Below are positions 26,184 to 36,548 of a stretch of DNA of 64,000 bases, piece after piece (within the stretch, counting starts at the first letter, position 1; each line of letters opens with the position of its first letter). The notes under the pieces were generated by a model. It saw nothing but the letters and a program-made list of their open reading frames with translations, did no database searches and was not told the DNA's origin. Position numbers and translations under genes: made by a program. Location: positions 1-64,000 of the forward strand of contig CAYVKM010000010.1 in NCBI GenBank assembly GCA_964452045.1, in the 5' to 3' direction. The DNA is from CAYVKM01 sp964452045 (GTDB taxonomy: Bacteria > Calditrichota > Calditrichia > RBG-13-44-9).

Positions 26184-29100
26184 TTATTTCTTCCATTCCG
26201 GTAACCTTCCCGGTGTCCAGGGCGCCCCAGCCTGCTCCATCTCCGTCTCAAGATCTTTCAGATTCATCTCAACCAATCTTTTCAGACGGGCCAGCTGCGG
26301 CTCAAACATTTCCCCGGCAATGCGATAATTTTCTTGCTGGGTCTCAGTCGGTGCCGAGGTGGAACGCCACTGATCGCCGACAATTATCTCTATCCGATCG
26401 GAAATAGATGGTGGCTGATTTCCATTACGGCTGCTAACGGTTTTATCACCTACCAATTTCCGCTGCAGATCATCTAACTCATTCTGCATGGCATTTACCT
26501 GATCCCACCAGGTGAGCGGAGCGGATGGGGTTTGCTGCAATGCTTTCCGAATATAATCTAGTTTCTCATTCACGTTCTGGGTTACTTTTATTGCGCCCAG
26601 GACCGAGCGTCCTAATTCACCCAATTTCTTCTGAAATGCCATCAAGGCCTCCCGATCCTGTGCCGGAAGGGTAGCAATCCCCAGCACACTGGCAGAAAAT
26701 TTTTGCGGCCCGGCCAGTTTGGTGGTCGCCCCGTCGACTCTTTTAAATAGTGTTACCTGGTACTCCCCCGGCATGGCCAGCATCCAGGAGTTGTCATTTT
26801 CGGAATCTATCTCGCGCTTCTCTTCCAATTCAACCGGTGCGTTATTGGGAAAACGCAAATCCCAGGAAATCCTCTGTATTCCATTTTTAGGGGCAATATT
26901 CATTCGGCGGATAACCTCACCAGTCAAATCGGAAACCTCAAAAATCAGGTAAGGCGGTTGTTCATCATCCTCCGCCCTTAATTCTGCCCAGCTGGGATAT
27001 GGAACAGGTTTACCTTCCTTTCGGAGCTGCTTTTCTTTCTCCTGCCGGATTTGCTTTTTCGTCCGGATGGTGTCTTTCAAAAAATAAGTAAAGGTTGCGC
27101 CAAATGGTGGATTATCCGCCGAGAAGAAGGAATGACCTTCCTCACCGGTTCCGGTTCTGGATTGAATGTACATCCAGCAATCCTTAACCGGAAAAATCGT
27201 ATTACCCTCTTCCAAGCGATTATCCGCTGTTTCCCGCAATGGCGAATAATCATCCAGGACGTAAAAACTCCGGCCGAAAGTAGCCAGCACCAGATCGTTT
27301 TCCCGTTTTTGAATGGCAATATCCCTGATGGCAATGGTGGGTAATCCACCCTTCAACTGAATCCATTTATTTCCGCCATTGATAGTAAAGAAGATCCCAA
27401 ATTCGGTTCCCACAAAAAGCAGATTGGGATTCACATGATCTTCGGCAATGGTGTAGACCGGACAATTGACCGGTAAATTTCCGGAAATGGATTTCCAGGA
27501 TTTTCCCCGGTCGGTACTTTTCAGAACATACGGTTTAAAATCAGCGTTTTTATGATTATCGCAGGTTGCATACACTGTATTTTCCTTATTCTGTGAAGCC
27601 CTCAGAAAACTGATATAGGTATATTCCGGCACCCCAGGTAATTTTTCAATCTTCCGCCAGGTTTTACTCCCATCTTCACTCACCTGGATCAATCCGTCAT
27701 CAGTGCCAACATACAACAATCCCTCTTTTAAGGGAGATTCCGCGAGCGCCACAATATTTCCATAGAGCGAAGTGGATGCATTTTTGGAGACCGCATCCAC
27801 TCCCCACACCTTACCCATTACCGGTAATTTATTGCGGTCAATTTGTCGGGTAAGATCAGGACTTATCACCTGCCAGGAAGTTCCCCGGTCATCACTCCGG
27901 AATAATTTGTTTGCCGCAAAATAAAGCCGGTTGGGATCGAAAGGGCTGATAATAAGCGGAGAGTCCCAATTCCAGCGATAGGGTTCCACATCCATACCTT
28001 CTATCGGCTTGATTCCCATATCTTCAGTGCTCTGTTTATCGTACCGGACCAACCAACCGTATTGGGATTGCGCATAAACAATATTCAGATTGGTCGGATC
28101 CACCCTGGACTGAAACCCATCCCCACCATTGGTTACAAACCAATCTGAGTTTACAATCCCCACCCGGCTGGTGGTACGGGAAGGACCGCCCAGGCTAAAG
28201 TTATCCTGCGTTCCGCCATAAACATTATAAAAGGGTTCAGCATCGTCCACTGCTACCCGATAGAATTGAGTCACCGGCAGATTACTTTTAAAATTCCAGG
28301 TTTTGGCCCGGTCAAAAGTTTCGTAAACCCCTCCATCCCCACCAATCAGAAAATGATCCGGGTTGGTGGGATGAATCCACATGGCATGATCATCTACATG
28401 CCGTAACTTATTCCCCAGACGATTAAAAGTCTTGCCACCATCCTCGGTGAAACTGGTATAGGTATTGAGTGAATACACCAGGTCGACATCAAGAGGGTCC
28501 GCGACAATTTCCTGGTAATACTGTGGACTGGTAGTCATATAATTGCTTCTTTTTTCCCAGGATTCACCCCGGTCAGTAGAACGGAAAAATCCGCCCTGAT
28601 TATCCGCTGCTTCGATAATAGCATAAATTACATCCGGATTGGCCGGGGATATGGCCAGTCCAATTCGACCCAGATCAACCTTTGGTATCCCCGATTCTAA
28701 CTTCCTCCAGGATTTCCCGGCATCGATGGATTTGTACAGGGCCGATTCCGGGCCGCCGTTGATCAAGGTATAGACATGCCGCCGGCGCTGATAGGAAGCT
28801 GTATAAAGCAGATCCGGGTCTCTCAAATCCATCACCAGATCGGTGACACCAGTATTTTCGCTGATGGTTAATATAGCTTGCCAGGTATTTCCCCCATCCA
28901 CTGATTTGTATAAACCGCGGTCGCCACCCGGACCCCAGAGTGGTCCCTGGGCGGCAACATAGATGGTCTGCGAATCTCGAGGATCAACAATTATTTTTGC
29001 GATATGCTCGGAGTGCTTGAGACCCATATTTTTCCAGTTCTTGCCTCCATCCAGGGATTTGTAAACCCCGTCTCCGTAACCAACACTGCGCTGGCTGTTG

Positions 29101-29453
29101 TTCTCCCCGGTTCCGACCCAGATTACATTATGATTATTGGGGTCTATGGTCACACATCCAATGGAATAGGATCCTTCCTTGTCAAAAACAGGTTCAAATG
29201 TGGTACCGGAGTTGGTGGTTTTCCAGACACCTCCACATGCCACGGCAACATAATACTCGTGTATATTTTCTGGGTTTACCGCAAAATCGATAATTCGTCC
29301 GGAAGTGACAGCCGGCCCGATTAACCTGAATTTAAGGCCTTCAAAGGTTTTTGCGGACATGAGTCCTTTGTTTGAATTATTATCCGGTCCTGCGAATAGT
29401 GTTCCAGAAATGATTAAAATAATTATCAAAACAAGTAAATAGTGCCGTTTCAT
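26184..29453 (-). CDS. large exported BNR/sortilin-like beta-propeller protein
   Basis: A 1089-aa protein with a signal peptide (1-22). Residues about 25-730 carry many BNR/VPS10-type repeats such as GGVWKTTNSGTTFEPVF, GVYKSLDGGKNWKNM and LFRSDDRGTSWQVI, giving two large propellers. The C-terminal 350 residues hold a beta-sandwich (WDLRFPNNAPVELE, GEYQVTLF) and a helical end with KLDYIRKALQQ. Such proteins are often labelled glycosyl hydrolase or sialidase, but no catalytic triad is evident and a binding role is equally possible. GGAGG precedes the ATG. I saw no type IX sorting tail. Confidence 0.8.
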   Translation of the reverse strand: MKRHYLLVLIIILIISGTLFAGPDNNSNKGLMSAKTFEGLKFRLIGPAVTSGRIIDFAVNPENIHEYYVAVACGGVWKTTNSGTTFEPVFDKEGSYSIGCVTIDPNNHNVIWVGTGENNSQRSVGYGDGVYKSLDGGKNWKNMGLKHSEHIAKIIVDPRDSQTIYVAAQGPLWGPGGDRGLYKSVDGGNTWQAILTISENTGVTDLVMDLRDPDLLYTASYQRRRHVYTLINGGPESALYKSIDAGKSWRKLESGIPKVDLGRIGLAISPANPDVIYAIIEAADNQGGFFRSTDRGESWEKRSNYMTTSPQYYQEIVADPLDVDLVYSLNTYTSFTEDGGKTFNRLGNKLRHVDDHAMWIHPTNPDHFLIGGDGGVYETFDRAKTWNFKSNLPVTQFYRVAVDDAEPFYNVYGGTQDNFSLGGPSRTTSRVGIVNSDWFVTNGGDGFQSRVDPTNLNIVYAQSQYGWLVRYDKQSTEDMGIKPIEGMDVEPYRWNWDSPLIISPFDPNRLYFAANKLFRSDDRGTSWQVISPDLTRQIDRNKLPVMGKVWGVDAVSKNASTSLYGNIVALAESPLKEGLLYVGTDDGLIQVSEDGSKTWRKIEKLPGVPEYTYISFLRASQNKENTVYATCDNHKNADFKPYVLKSTDRGKSWKSISGNLPVNCPVYTIAEDHVNPNLLFVGTEFGIFFTINGGNKWIQLKGGLPTIAIRDIAIQKRENDLVLATFGRSFYVLDDYSPLRETADNRLEEGNTIFPVKDCWMYIQSRTGTGEEGHSFFSADNPPFGATFTYFLKDTIRTKKQIRQEKEKQLRKEGKPVPYPSWAELRAEDDEQPPYLIFEVSDLTGEVIRRMNIAPKNGIQRISWDLRFPNNAPVELEEKREIDSENDNSWMLAMPGEYQVTLFKRVDGATTKLAGPQKFSASVLGIATLPAQDREALMAFQKKLGELGRSVLGAIKVTQNVNEKLDYIRKALQQTPSAPLTWWDQVNAMQNELDDLQRKLVGDKTVSSRNGNQPPSISDRIEIIVGDQWRSTSAPTETQQENYRIAGEMFEPQLARLKRLVEMNLKDLETEMEQAGAPWTPGRLPEWKK

Positions 29454-29483
29454 GAGCCATCCTCCATTTGAAATATTTTTTAT

Positions 29484-30236
29484 CTAATTTAAAATGATGC
29501 CCACCGGACAGTGATCGGAACCTTTTACCTCCGGCAGGATAAAGGCATTTTTCAGCCGTGGCCTTAATTCAGGGGAAAGCAGAAAGTAGTCAATCCGCCA
29601 TCCCACATTTTTCTCGCGTGCCCGGCCAATGTAGCTCCACCAGCTGTAATGGCCGGCTCCTTTTTCAAACTCCCGGAATGTATCAATAAACCCAGCTTCG
29701 ATCATTCGATCCATACTGGCCCGTTCCTCATCGGTAAATCCGGCATTGCGCCTGTTTTGTCTGGGATTGGCCAAATCAATTTCTTTGTGGGCAACATTGA
29801 GATCGCCACAAACCACCACTGGTTTATCTTCTTCTAGATTTTTTATATATTCCAGAAAATCCGGGTCCCACTGTTCTGCCCGGTAATCCAGCCGCAATAA
29901 TCCACGTTTTGAATTGGGAGTATAGACGTTTACCAGGAAGTAATCTGCAAATTCGGCCGTCAGGACCCGCCCCTCCTTATCATGATGCGACAAGCCCAGT
30001 CCGTATGTAACGGCAAGGGGTTTGATTTTTGAAAAAATGGCTGTTCCTGAGTATCCCCTTCTCTCCGCAGCATTCCAATATTGGCAATAGTCATCCAATT
30101 GAAGATGAATCTGTTCGGGATGTGCTTTTGTCTCCTGCAGGCACAGAATATCCGGATTCTCCGATTGCACAAAATCGTAAAAGCCATTTTTCATAATGGC
30201 TCGAATACCATTCACATTCCAAGATAGAAATTTCAT
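29484..30236 (-). CDS. xth: exodeoxyribonuclease III / AP endonuclease
   Basis: A 250-aa DNA-repair enzyme that cleaves at abasic sites and removes 3' blocks. The active-site set of the ExoIII family is visible: SWNVNGIRA (Asn7), CLQETKAHP (metal-binding Glu), [15 protein letters not shown] (Asp and Asn), WRIDYF and the final GSDHCPV (Asp-His). The start at 30236 aligns with the family; an upstream ATG adds 12 residues unlike it. Endonuclease III begins at the right edge of the window and UvrA lies at 53 kb, but these repair genes are not linked in an operon. Confidence 0.95.
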   Translation of the reverse strand: MKFLSWNVNGIRAIMKNGFYDFVQSENPDILCLQETKAHPEQIHLQLDDYCQYWNAAERRGYSGTAIFSKIKPLAVTYGLGLSHHDKEGRVLTAEFADYFLVNVYTPNSKRGLLRLDYRAEQWDPDFLEYIKNLEEDKPVVVCGDLNVAHKEIDLANPRQNRRNAGFTDEERASMDRMIEAGFIDTFREFEKGAGHYSWWSYIGRAREKNVGWRIDYFLLSPELRPRLKNAFILPEVKGSDHCPVGIILN

Positions 30237-30461
30237 TTGAATTCCGTGAGAGCGTTCTTTTTCCGAAAACAATATATTGTTTTAGTCAACTGTGGGTCAA
30301 TTCTTTTCAAATTCAGTTTTAAAAACCAGAAAACTCAGGGTGAAATCACCAGATATAATTGAGATAGTAAAAATAGATTATATCCAAATGAAGGAAGGGG
30401 AGATTAACAGAAATTTAATTCAGATCGGCCCCATTATTAAAATAATGATGATGGATTCCAA

Positions 30462-32258
30462 TTAAAACGCCTGGCCCACGCTGAAATATAATCGGGTTTT
30501 AGGTTCACCATTTTCAGGCTTCAGGTTGAAGGCATAATCCAGACGAAGTATTCCCACCGGTGAATTCACCCGCAGACCGGTGCCAACAGACTGCCTCAGG
30601 TTATCTAGTTTAATCTCGGATGGGGTGATATAAATATTACCCAATTCACCAAAAACAGCCATACCGAACATTTTATAAATTGTTTGCCGGATTTCAAAAA
30701 CATTCCACACCAATTTAAATTTTCCACCCAGCGGTATGCCGTTCTGATCCAGTGGCCCCACTTTCTGGTACCGGAAAGCCCTCATCTCATTTGGACCACC
30801 GGTGTAGAATCTCTCATTCAAAGGGATGGCATTAATTCCGCCCGGGGCATTAATCCAGCCAAGACTTAAAGACATGGCAACAACCGTACTCCTGGTTGCG
30901 GGATAAAAATATTTTGCATCCAAAATAGTATTGAAAAACCTTACGCCACCGGTAAAAAAAAGACCGGCCAATTCATTAGACCATTCAATATAAGTTCCAT
31001 TGGAGGTATTGAAGATATTATCCCGGGTATCATAAATGAGGGCAAGCTTAAAACTTCGAACCTTATTTTGTGGTGGTTCTTTTATTTCTGCCACTTTGAT
31101 ATTGCTTAGATCATTATTTTCGTGCCGGTAACTGAGAAGCACATTGGAGCGTTTTAGAAATCTTCTTCCCACAGTAAGCACACCACCGATACTGCGTAAA
31201 TCAAAACCCGGCTCCTTCGTATAATCTGCCTTAAGGTTCAGGTCCGTGCGGAAACGAGTATGAAAGGTCCAGGGTTCGGTAAAAGATGCCTCCGCCCCCA
31301 GATAGAGTGAACTGTATTTCAAGGCAATACCTGCTTTTCTGGCAGAACCGCTGATATTGTCGTTATATACTTCCGTTTTAATCCTGAACTTTTCCACAGA
31401 ACCATATCCGCCACTTATATTAAATTGGGCAGGTATTTTATCTTTCAGATCAACTAACACTATTTTAAGGGTGGAATCCTGTTCAGATGCCGGTCTCAGA
31501 GAAATATAGACACTCTGGAACAGGCCGGTTAAATAGAGCAGTCGCTGGGAGTTCAATAATTTTGAGTAATCGACTACTTCTCCCTTTTTAAAGGTCAGCT
31601 CCCGGGTAACTACATGCGGTTTAGTAATTGTGAGACCATTTAGTTGGATATCATCGATTCGGTATTGCGGTCCCTCCCGGATTACAAAATTAACAAAAGC
31701 CATCTGACTATCCGCCAGAACTTTTATATCGGTTTGAACCTGGGCATCCAGAAAACCATTGTTGGAATAATAATTCAGGACCCGTGTGGTAGATTCATCT
31801 ATTTTTTTCTGCAGTAGCGGTTCCCCTTCCCGAAGTGTAATAACCTTGCCCAACGCCTTTCCGGAAAAAAATTCATTGCCGGACAGACTAACCGATTCCA
31901 CGAATGTGCGGATCCCTTCATCAATGTCGATAGTGATATACACTGCTTTCTTGGCGGTGTCTTTTTCCACTTGATAATCTGCTATTTTGCTTTCCAGATA
32001 GCCCTGCTGTTTATAAGACAGGGCAATATTGTCGAGGTCATTATGAAGTACCTCCGCATGATAATAGCGTTTTTTAAAGAGGGAGGATGGTTTGGAAATC
32101 ATGATTCCCCTTAACTGATCTCCGGAAAATGCACTGTTGCCCTTAAACTGAACAGACTTTATTTCAACCTGTTCTCCCGGTTTGGCAACGATGGTTTGAA
32201 CCGTTCCTGCCAAGAAGAGTAATGTCAACCAGATATAACTTCGCTTAATCTTTTTCAT
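30462..32258 (-). CDS. tamA: Omp85 (TamA/BamA-like) outer-membrane assembly protein
   Basis: A 598-aa protein with a signal peptide (1-25). Three or so POTRA domains (about 30-265) have typical VKSVQFKGNSAFS-like, EGIRTFVESVSLSGNEFFSG and YRIDDIQLNGLTI starts. A 16-strand barrel (about 290-598) ends in an aromatic/hydrophobic residue pattern (YFSVGQAF). The ATG overlaps the stop of the TamB gene by 4 nt, so the pair is translationally coupled. This adjacency, more than its sequence, favours TamA (translocation and assembly module) over BamA. Confidence 0.85.
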   Translation of the reverse strand: MKKIKRSYIWLTLLFLAGTVQTIVAKPGEQVEIKSVQFKGNSAFSGDQLRGIMISKPSSLFKKRYYHAEVLHNDLDNIALSYKQQGYLESKIADYQVEKDTAKKAVYITIDIDEGIRTFVESVSLSGNEFFSGKALGKVITLREGEPLLQKKIDESTTRVLNYYSNNGFLDAQVQTDIKVLADSQMAFVNFVIREGPQYRIDDIQLNGLTITKPHVVTRELTFKKGEVVDYSKLLNSQRLLYLTGLFQSVYISLRPASEQDSTLKIVLVDLKDKIPAQFNISGGYGSVEKFRIKTEVYNDNISGSARKAGIALKYSSLYLGAEASFTEPWTFHTRFRTDLNLKADYTKEPGFDLRSIGGVLTVGRRFLKRSNVLLSYRHENNDLSNIKVAEIKEPPQNKVRSFKLALIYDTRDNIFNTSNGTYIEWSNELAGLFFTGGVRFFNTILDAKYFYPATRSTVVAMSLSLGWINAPGGINAIPLNERFYTGGPNEMRAFRYQKVGPLDQNGIPLGGKFKLVWNVFEIRQTIYKMFGMAVFGELGNIYITPSEIKLDNLRQSVGTGLRVNSPVGILRLDYAFNLKPENGEPKTRLYFSVGQAF

Positions 32259-35200
32259 TTGAATTTGATCTGATATTTGAGATCGATGCCTGTTTCACCC
32301 TTCTGATTCGATTCACCCTGAATCGCCCAGTGCTTGGAAAAGTTGTAATCCAGCCGAATGCCCTGATCATTGATATGACCAACAGTAGTGGAATAGGTTA
32401 CTTCGAAACGGTTTAAAAAGGTTTTTTTGGCCACTAACTGGGGACCGCCACCTTGATTAAAACGAAATATATTCCCTTCGATCATAACCTGATCCAGACC
32501 AAGCAGATTACCAACCTGGGTGCTTAAATACCTGGTGATCCGCTGACTGGAAAATGCTTCAACCCGCCGGGTAAGGACGTTAGTAACTGATGATCCCCCC
32601 TCCGAACTGCTCAAAAGATTTCCGGTGGTAGTACCCAAAGTGAGTACAGATAATATATCCGATTTGCTTAATGGAGGAGTTGAAGTTAAAGCTACGACAG
32701 GTTCATCCAATGGACCGGTAACCATGAGAACGATTTGATAATCCGTGGATTGTTGACGTTCATAGACGGTTACATTCGAGGTGGCTTTTAAATTCACAAT
32801 CGGATTCAATTTGTTCGGATCAACAAAATCCACTATCGCTGTATCCACCTGGAATTTCCGGTCCAGATACATCACATAGCCTTTTTCGGCCTGCACCCGG
32901 CCAGTGACATTTGGATTTGCCAAAGTGCCGATAAATTCCAGGGCCGCATCAAACTGGATATTGGCCAGGTTGTTATCTATCCATAGATCCTTACTCTGTC
33001 GAAGCCGGATATTTAACCTGGTGTTTTTCTGCAATTCAGTTGGTTCAGTTATCGGACCCCGGGCAGTGCGGAGAGATTGAATTATTTCCTGCGGCTCGAT
33101 ATTTCGGGTAAATTGACTTTTTCCCAATGCGAGGTCTCCGGAAAGCTGGTAGTAACCATTTTTCTTCTGATAGACCAATTGGGCAGAATCGATGAGCACT
33201 TTAAAGAAATCCGGTCTTTCGATTGGCATATTTTCTAGTGAAGTTTTCAAATTTGCTTCGGTTAATTCGAAATGATCCAGGGTAAAATCGCCCGTGGCCT
33301 GGGCTGTGCCTCCTGCCAGTTTGAAAAAGAAAGAATCCACCCTCACCGTCTGCCGGTTCAGCGAAATATTCATCCTGCCGTCGCTCACCGTTTCAGTAAA
33401 GTTGACAGGCTGGAATCCTAACTGGTCAATTTTTAACTCTCCAAATAGGGAGGGATTCTGAAACATCCCGCGGATGGACAGATTTGCCGACACTTCCCCC
33501 TTCAACGCGTTTAATTGGGGAACGAAAGGCTGTAATATTGAAAGATCCATGCTTTTTACTGCCAGTTGTATGTTCAAAGAATCCGGGTAAAGCCGGCCGG
33601 ATAAATCAAGGGTTTCCCGGTCGGACAACTGCAGCTGAAAATTTGTGCGGAATTTCTTCCAGTCCTGGGTAATGAATTGTCCGTTCAATTGAAAGGGTGT
33701 CTTCAAATATTTTCCCTGTAACGGTTTGATAATAAAAAGCGAATCCTGAAAAGCCATGTTCAGGGAGACATTCTCAAAACCCGGAGCCTGGGGATTAAGC
33801 AAGAACGAGCCGCCGGTTATTTCTGCTGTTCCCCGAATTTTAGGTTTTTCAAGCTGACCGGAAATATTCAGGGTATAGTTGACAAACCCATTTACCTTGT
33901 GCTGCTCTGGTAAAAATGGTTCAAATAATTCAAGACTCAAATGCTTACCAATTGCTCTGAGATTAACTAGGCTTTGTGGAGATAGGTAAATCGAGCCGGT
34001 GGCGCGATGCATCACCTCAAGCCGGCCTTTTATTCCAGACTGCTCGCCTCCAATAAAGGCAACCATAGAATCCAATTGCAGGTCTGATCGGGTGAGTAAA
34101 ATTGCTCCATGGATGGAATCGACAAGTGTCTCTTTATATTGGAAAGGTTTTAGTTCAAAGCGAAATTTCCCGCGGGGACTGGGGGGTTTTCCCCTTAAAC
34201 TTAAGTCGAATCCGGCGTTTCCGGAAATGGGAATATCCAGAGGAGATATCCTAATTACTTTATCCAAATCCAGATGATAAGATTTTACATCTATCCTCCA
34301 GTTCGAAGAATCAGCCAAATCGAAAGTAGACTGAACCAGACCAAAGGGGAATATTTCTTCCTTCCTCTGGGTAGAATCGAAGGGAACCGCAAAGCTCACC
34401 GGGATATTTCCGCCAGTTAGGGCAACACCCAGCATACCGCAGGCTTTCTTTAAAGTATATTCACCTTCCGCCAAAAGACTAACCGAATCCTGTTGGAAAT
34501 AGCTCGGATTAAGCTCCACTCTTCCACTATCCAGCGAGAGATTAATTTCAGCTTTAGCCAGTTGCCATTTCTGATAAGACACGCTGTTAAGTGACACATT
34601 CAATTGCCCCTTGGGATCATCAACCGGTCCCTCCACTGAGCCATTATAAGCAATGCCACCTGTCAATCCCATGAGATGAAAAGGAGATTTAAGAGAATCG
34701 ATCGAAGTGAGTTCGCCGGAAAACATGGTTTTATGGAGGATTAGTTTATTATCCCGATAGTCGAGGCCGCCATTTATGGTATCCAGAGGCATATTCTGAT
34801 ATGAAATGCTATCTCCCCGGAAGGACAGGCTGATATCGGGATTATTTGTCTGACCCGAAATGGTTCCGGAAAATTCTAAATGCCCTTTCAGATCCGAAAT
34901 CCCGGCAAGGTTTGCAAAAGTTTGAATCTGACGGATGTTTGCCAAGAAATTTCCATTTACAGAATGATTGGAGAGTTCGAATGAACCTTTCAATCGGGAT
35001 TCTCCCTGACGCATATTTACCGCAAATATTTTATTGTCGAATCGGAGATCGCCGTTCAGGTCTGCCATAGGTTTGGAATTATAAAACATCCGAGTCAGAG
35101 AAATTGTGGAGTTCACGGTCAGATCCACCGGGTTCTTTAGCGGGCCCTCAGTTTTGACACCTCCGTTAATCTCACCGGTAAACGCTGCCTGGTTTTGTAG

Positions 35201-36361
35201 AACCAGATGACGAACCGAACCCAGAGACAAATTAGTCAGCTTCATGGTAAAGCGATGGTTATAAAGGCTGTCCAGCTGAATATTACCATTGCCGGAAATA
35301 TTCCCCTCAAAAATTTTTAGATCAAAGGATTGTACATCCAGCACTGAGGGAGAGTAGGCCATCTGCATTTTTGCGGTAAACGGAATTTCCGGACCAAGCT
35401 CGCCATTGGAAAATTTTAATGTAGTACTAATCTGGGGCTTATTTAATTCTCCCTTTACTTCAATATCTGCAACTAAATCGGATCGTACCGGATAAAATTC
35501 TGCCGGAATGGAATTTTTAACAAGGGCGGTATATTTTTCAATATTTGTGTTGAGATAGAACTGACCACGCATTTTTGAAGAATTTTTCAAATCCAGAGTA
35601 AGATGGCCATGCATCTCACCATCGGGAAGATTTAGTTGTAAGGAATCCAGTTGCAAGGATTCCGGATTGAGTTGACCACTGGCCATGACTCCAAGCGAGT
35701 GAAATTTATTGTTATCCAAATCTACTCCACCAGAATCGATCTCTATCTGGAAATTGTAGATTCCATCATGTAATTCATTTGCGTCCAGGGAAATTCCTCC
35801 CAGAGAGACAACCAGATTAGCTATTTTGTCGGAGAAAAAAATGGCAGAATGATCAAAATTCACTTTTTTCAGGATTATTTTGAATCCCTGGGAAAGTGAG
35901 TCGGACGAGGATTCTGTTTGACTATTTGTAAACACAGCAGGCAGATTATAAGTCCCAGTAGGTTCTCGAAACAGATTGGCCTGCATTCCTGAAATCGATA
36001 GAGAATTAATTTTTATTTCTTTTTTTAATATCGGCCAAAGGGTATATGAGACATTCAGCTGATTTATTTTCAACAACGGAACAGTAGGGCTGTCACCGTC
36101 CTTGCCAACTTCGATTTGATTTAATTGAACGTGGGAAAATATATTGGTCTCAAGGGAACCGATTTTTACCGATTCACCCAAAAAGGAGGAAAGTTTATCC
36201 TGCACCTGATTTTTAATTATGTTTTCCCCTGGTGGTAAAGCAAGGAATACCATAAACAGCAGGATGAGAATAAACAGGATCAAAATGCCTTTAAGTATCC
36301 AGCCTAAAAGTCTTCTTCTCATATATATATCGTTATTCCGTTTGGGCTCCATCAATTTCAT
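32255..36361 (-). CDS. tamB: TamB-like translocation/assembly protein (DUF490)
   Basis: A 1368-aa inner-membrane-anchored protein with one N-terminal helix (about 20-42: LKGILILFILILLFMVFLALP). A very long periplasmic beta-rich region follows, predicted to form an extended lipid-binding groove. The last 300 residues are the DUF490/TamB C-terminal domain (VTGRVQAEKGYVMYLDRKF, LTSTPPLSKSDILSVL and a final DYNFSKHWAIQGES). TamB-like proteins bridge both membranes and move phospholipids or outer-membrane proteins. The length is in the family range. It lies just upstream of, and overlaps, the Omp85 gene. An ATG three codons in is an alternative start. Confidence 0.9.
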   Translation of the reverse strand: MKLMEPKRNNDIYMRRRLLGWILKGILILFILILLFMVFLALPPGENIIKNQVQDKLSSFLGESVKIGSLETNIFSHVQLNQIEVGKDGDSPTVPLLKINQLNVSYTLWPILKKEIKINSLSISGMQANLFREPTGTYNLPAVFTNSQTESSSDSLSQGFKIILKKVNFDHSAIFFSDKIANLVVSLGGISLDANELHDGIYNFQIEIDSGGVDLDNNKFHSLGVMASGQLNPESLQLDSLQLNLPDGEMHGHLTLDLKNSSKMRGQFYLNTNIEKYTALVKNSIPAEFYPVRSDLVADIEVKGELNKPQISTTLKFSNGELGPEIPFTAKMQMAYSPSVLDVQSFDLKIFEGNISGNGNIQLDSLYNHRFTMKLTNLSLGSVRHLVLQNQAAFTGEINGGVKTEGPLKNPVDLTVNSTISLTRMFYNSKPMADLNGDLRFDNKIFAVNMRQGESRLKGSFELSNHSVNGNFLANIRQIQTFANLAGISDLKGHLEFSGTISGQTNNPDISLSFRGDSISYQNMPLDTINGGLDYRDNKLILHKTMFSGELTSIDSLKSPFHLMGLTGGIAYNGSVEGPVDDPKGQLNVSLNSVSYQKWQLAKAEINLSLDSGRVELNPSYFQQDSVSLLAEGEYTLKKACGMLGVALTGGNIPVSFAVPFDSTQRKEEIFPFGLVQSTFDLADSSNWRIDVKSYHLDLDKVIRISPLDIPISGNAGFDLSLRGKPPSPRGKFRFELKPFQYKETLVDSIHGAILLTRSDLQLDSMVAFIGGEQSGIKGRLEVMHRATGSIYLSPQSLVNLRAIGKHLSLELFEPFLPEQHKVNGFVNYTLNISGQLEKPKIRGTAEITGGSFLLNPQAPGFENVSLNMAFQDSLFIIKPLQGKYLKTPFQLNGQFITQDWKKFRTNFQLQLSDRETLDLSGRLYPDSLNIQLAVKSMDLSILQPFVPQLNALKGEVSANLSIRGMFQNPSLFGELKIDQLGFQPVNFTETVSDGRMNISLNRQTVRVDSFFFKLAGGTAQATGDFTLDHFELTEANLKTSLENMPIERPDFFKVLIDSAQLVYQKKNGYYQLSGDLALGKSQFTRNIEPQEIIQSLRTARGPITEPTELQKNTRLNIRLRQSKDLWIDNNLANIQFDAALEFIGTLANPNVTGRVQAEKGYVMYLDRKFQVDTAIVDFVDPNKLNPIVNLKATSNVTVYERQQSTDYQIVLMVTGPLDEPVVALTSTPPLSKSDILSVLTLGTTTGNLLSSSEGGSSVTNVLTRRVEAFSSQRITRYLSTQVGNLLGLDQVMIEGNIFRFNQGGGPQLVAKKTFLNRFEVTYSTTVGHINDQGIRLDYNFSKHWAIQGESNQKGETGIDLKYQIKFK

Positions 36362-36548
36362 CCAATATTATATTCAAACCAGCGACAAATGATCCAAATA
36401 TAATAATATAAATCATTTAACTAGATTAAATAAAACAAAAATCTCTTTGACACGTAGTTTTCATCAGATGCCTGAATGATGATATCGGCATAATAAAAAA
36501 TAAATCTGGTTCATCATAAATGATGTTTATATTTTTTCGTAATGTGGA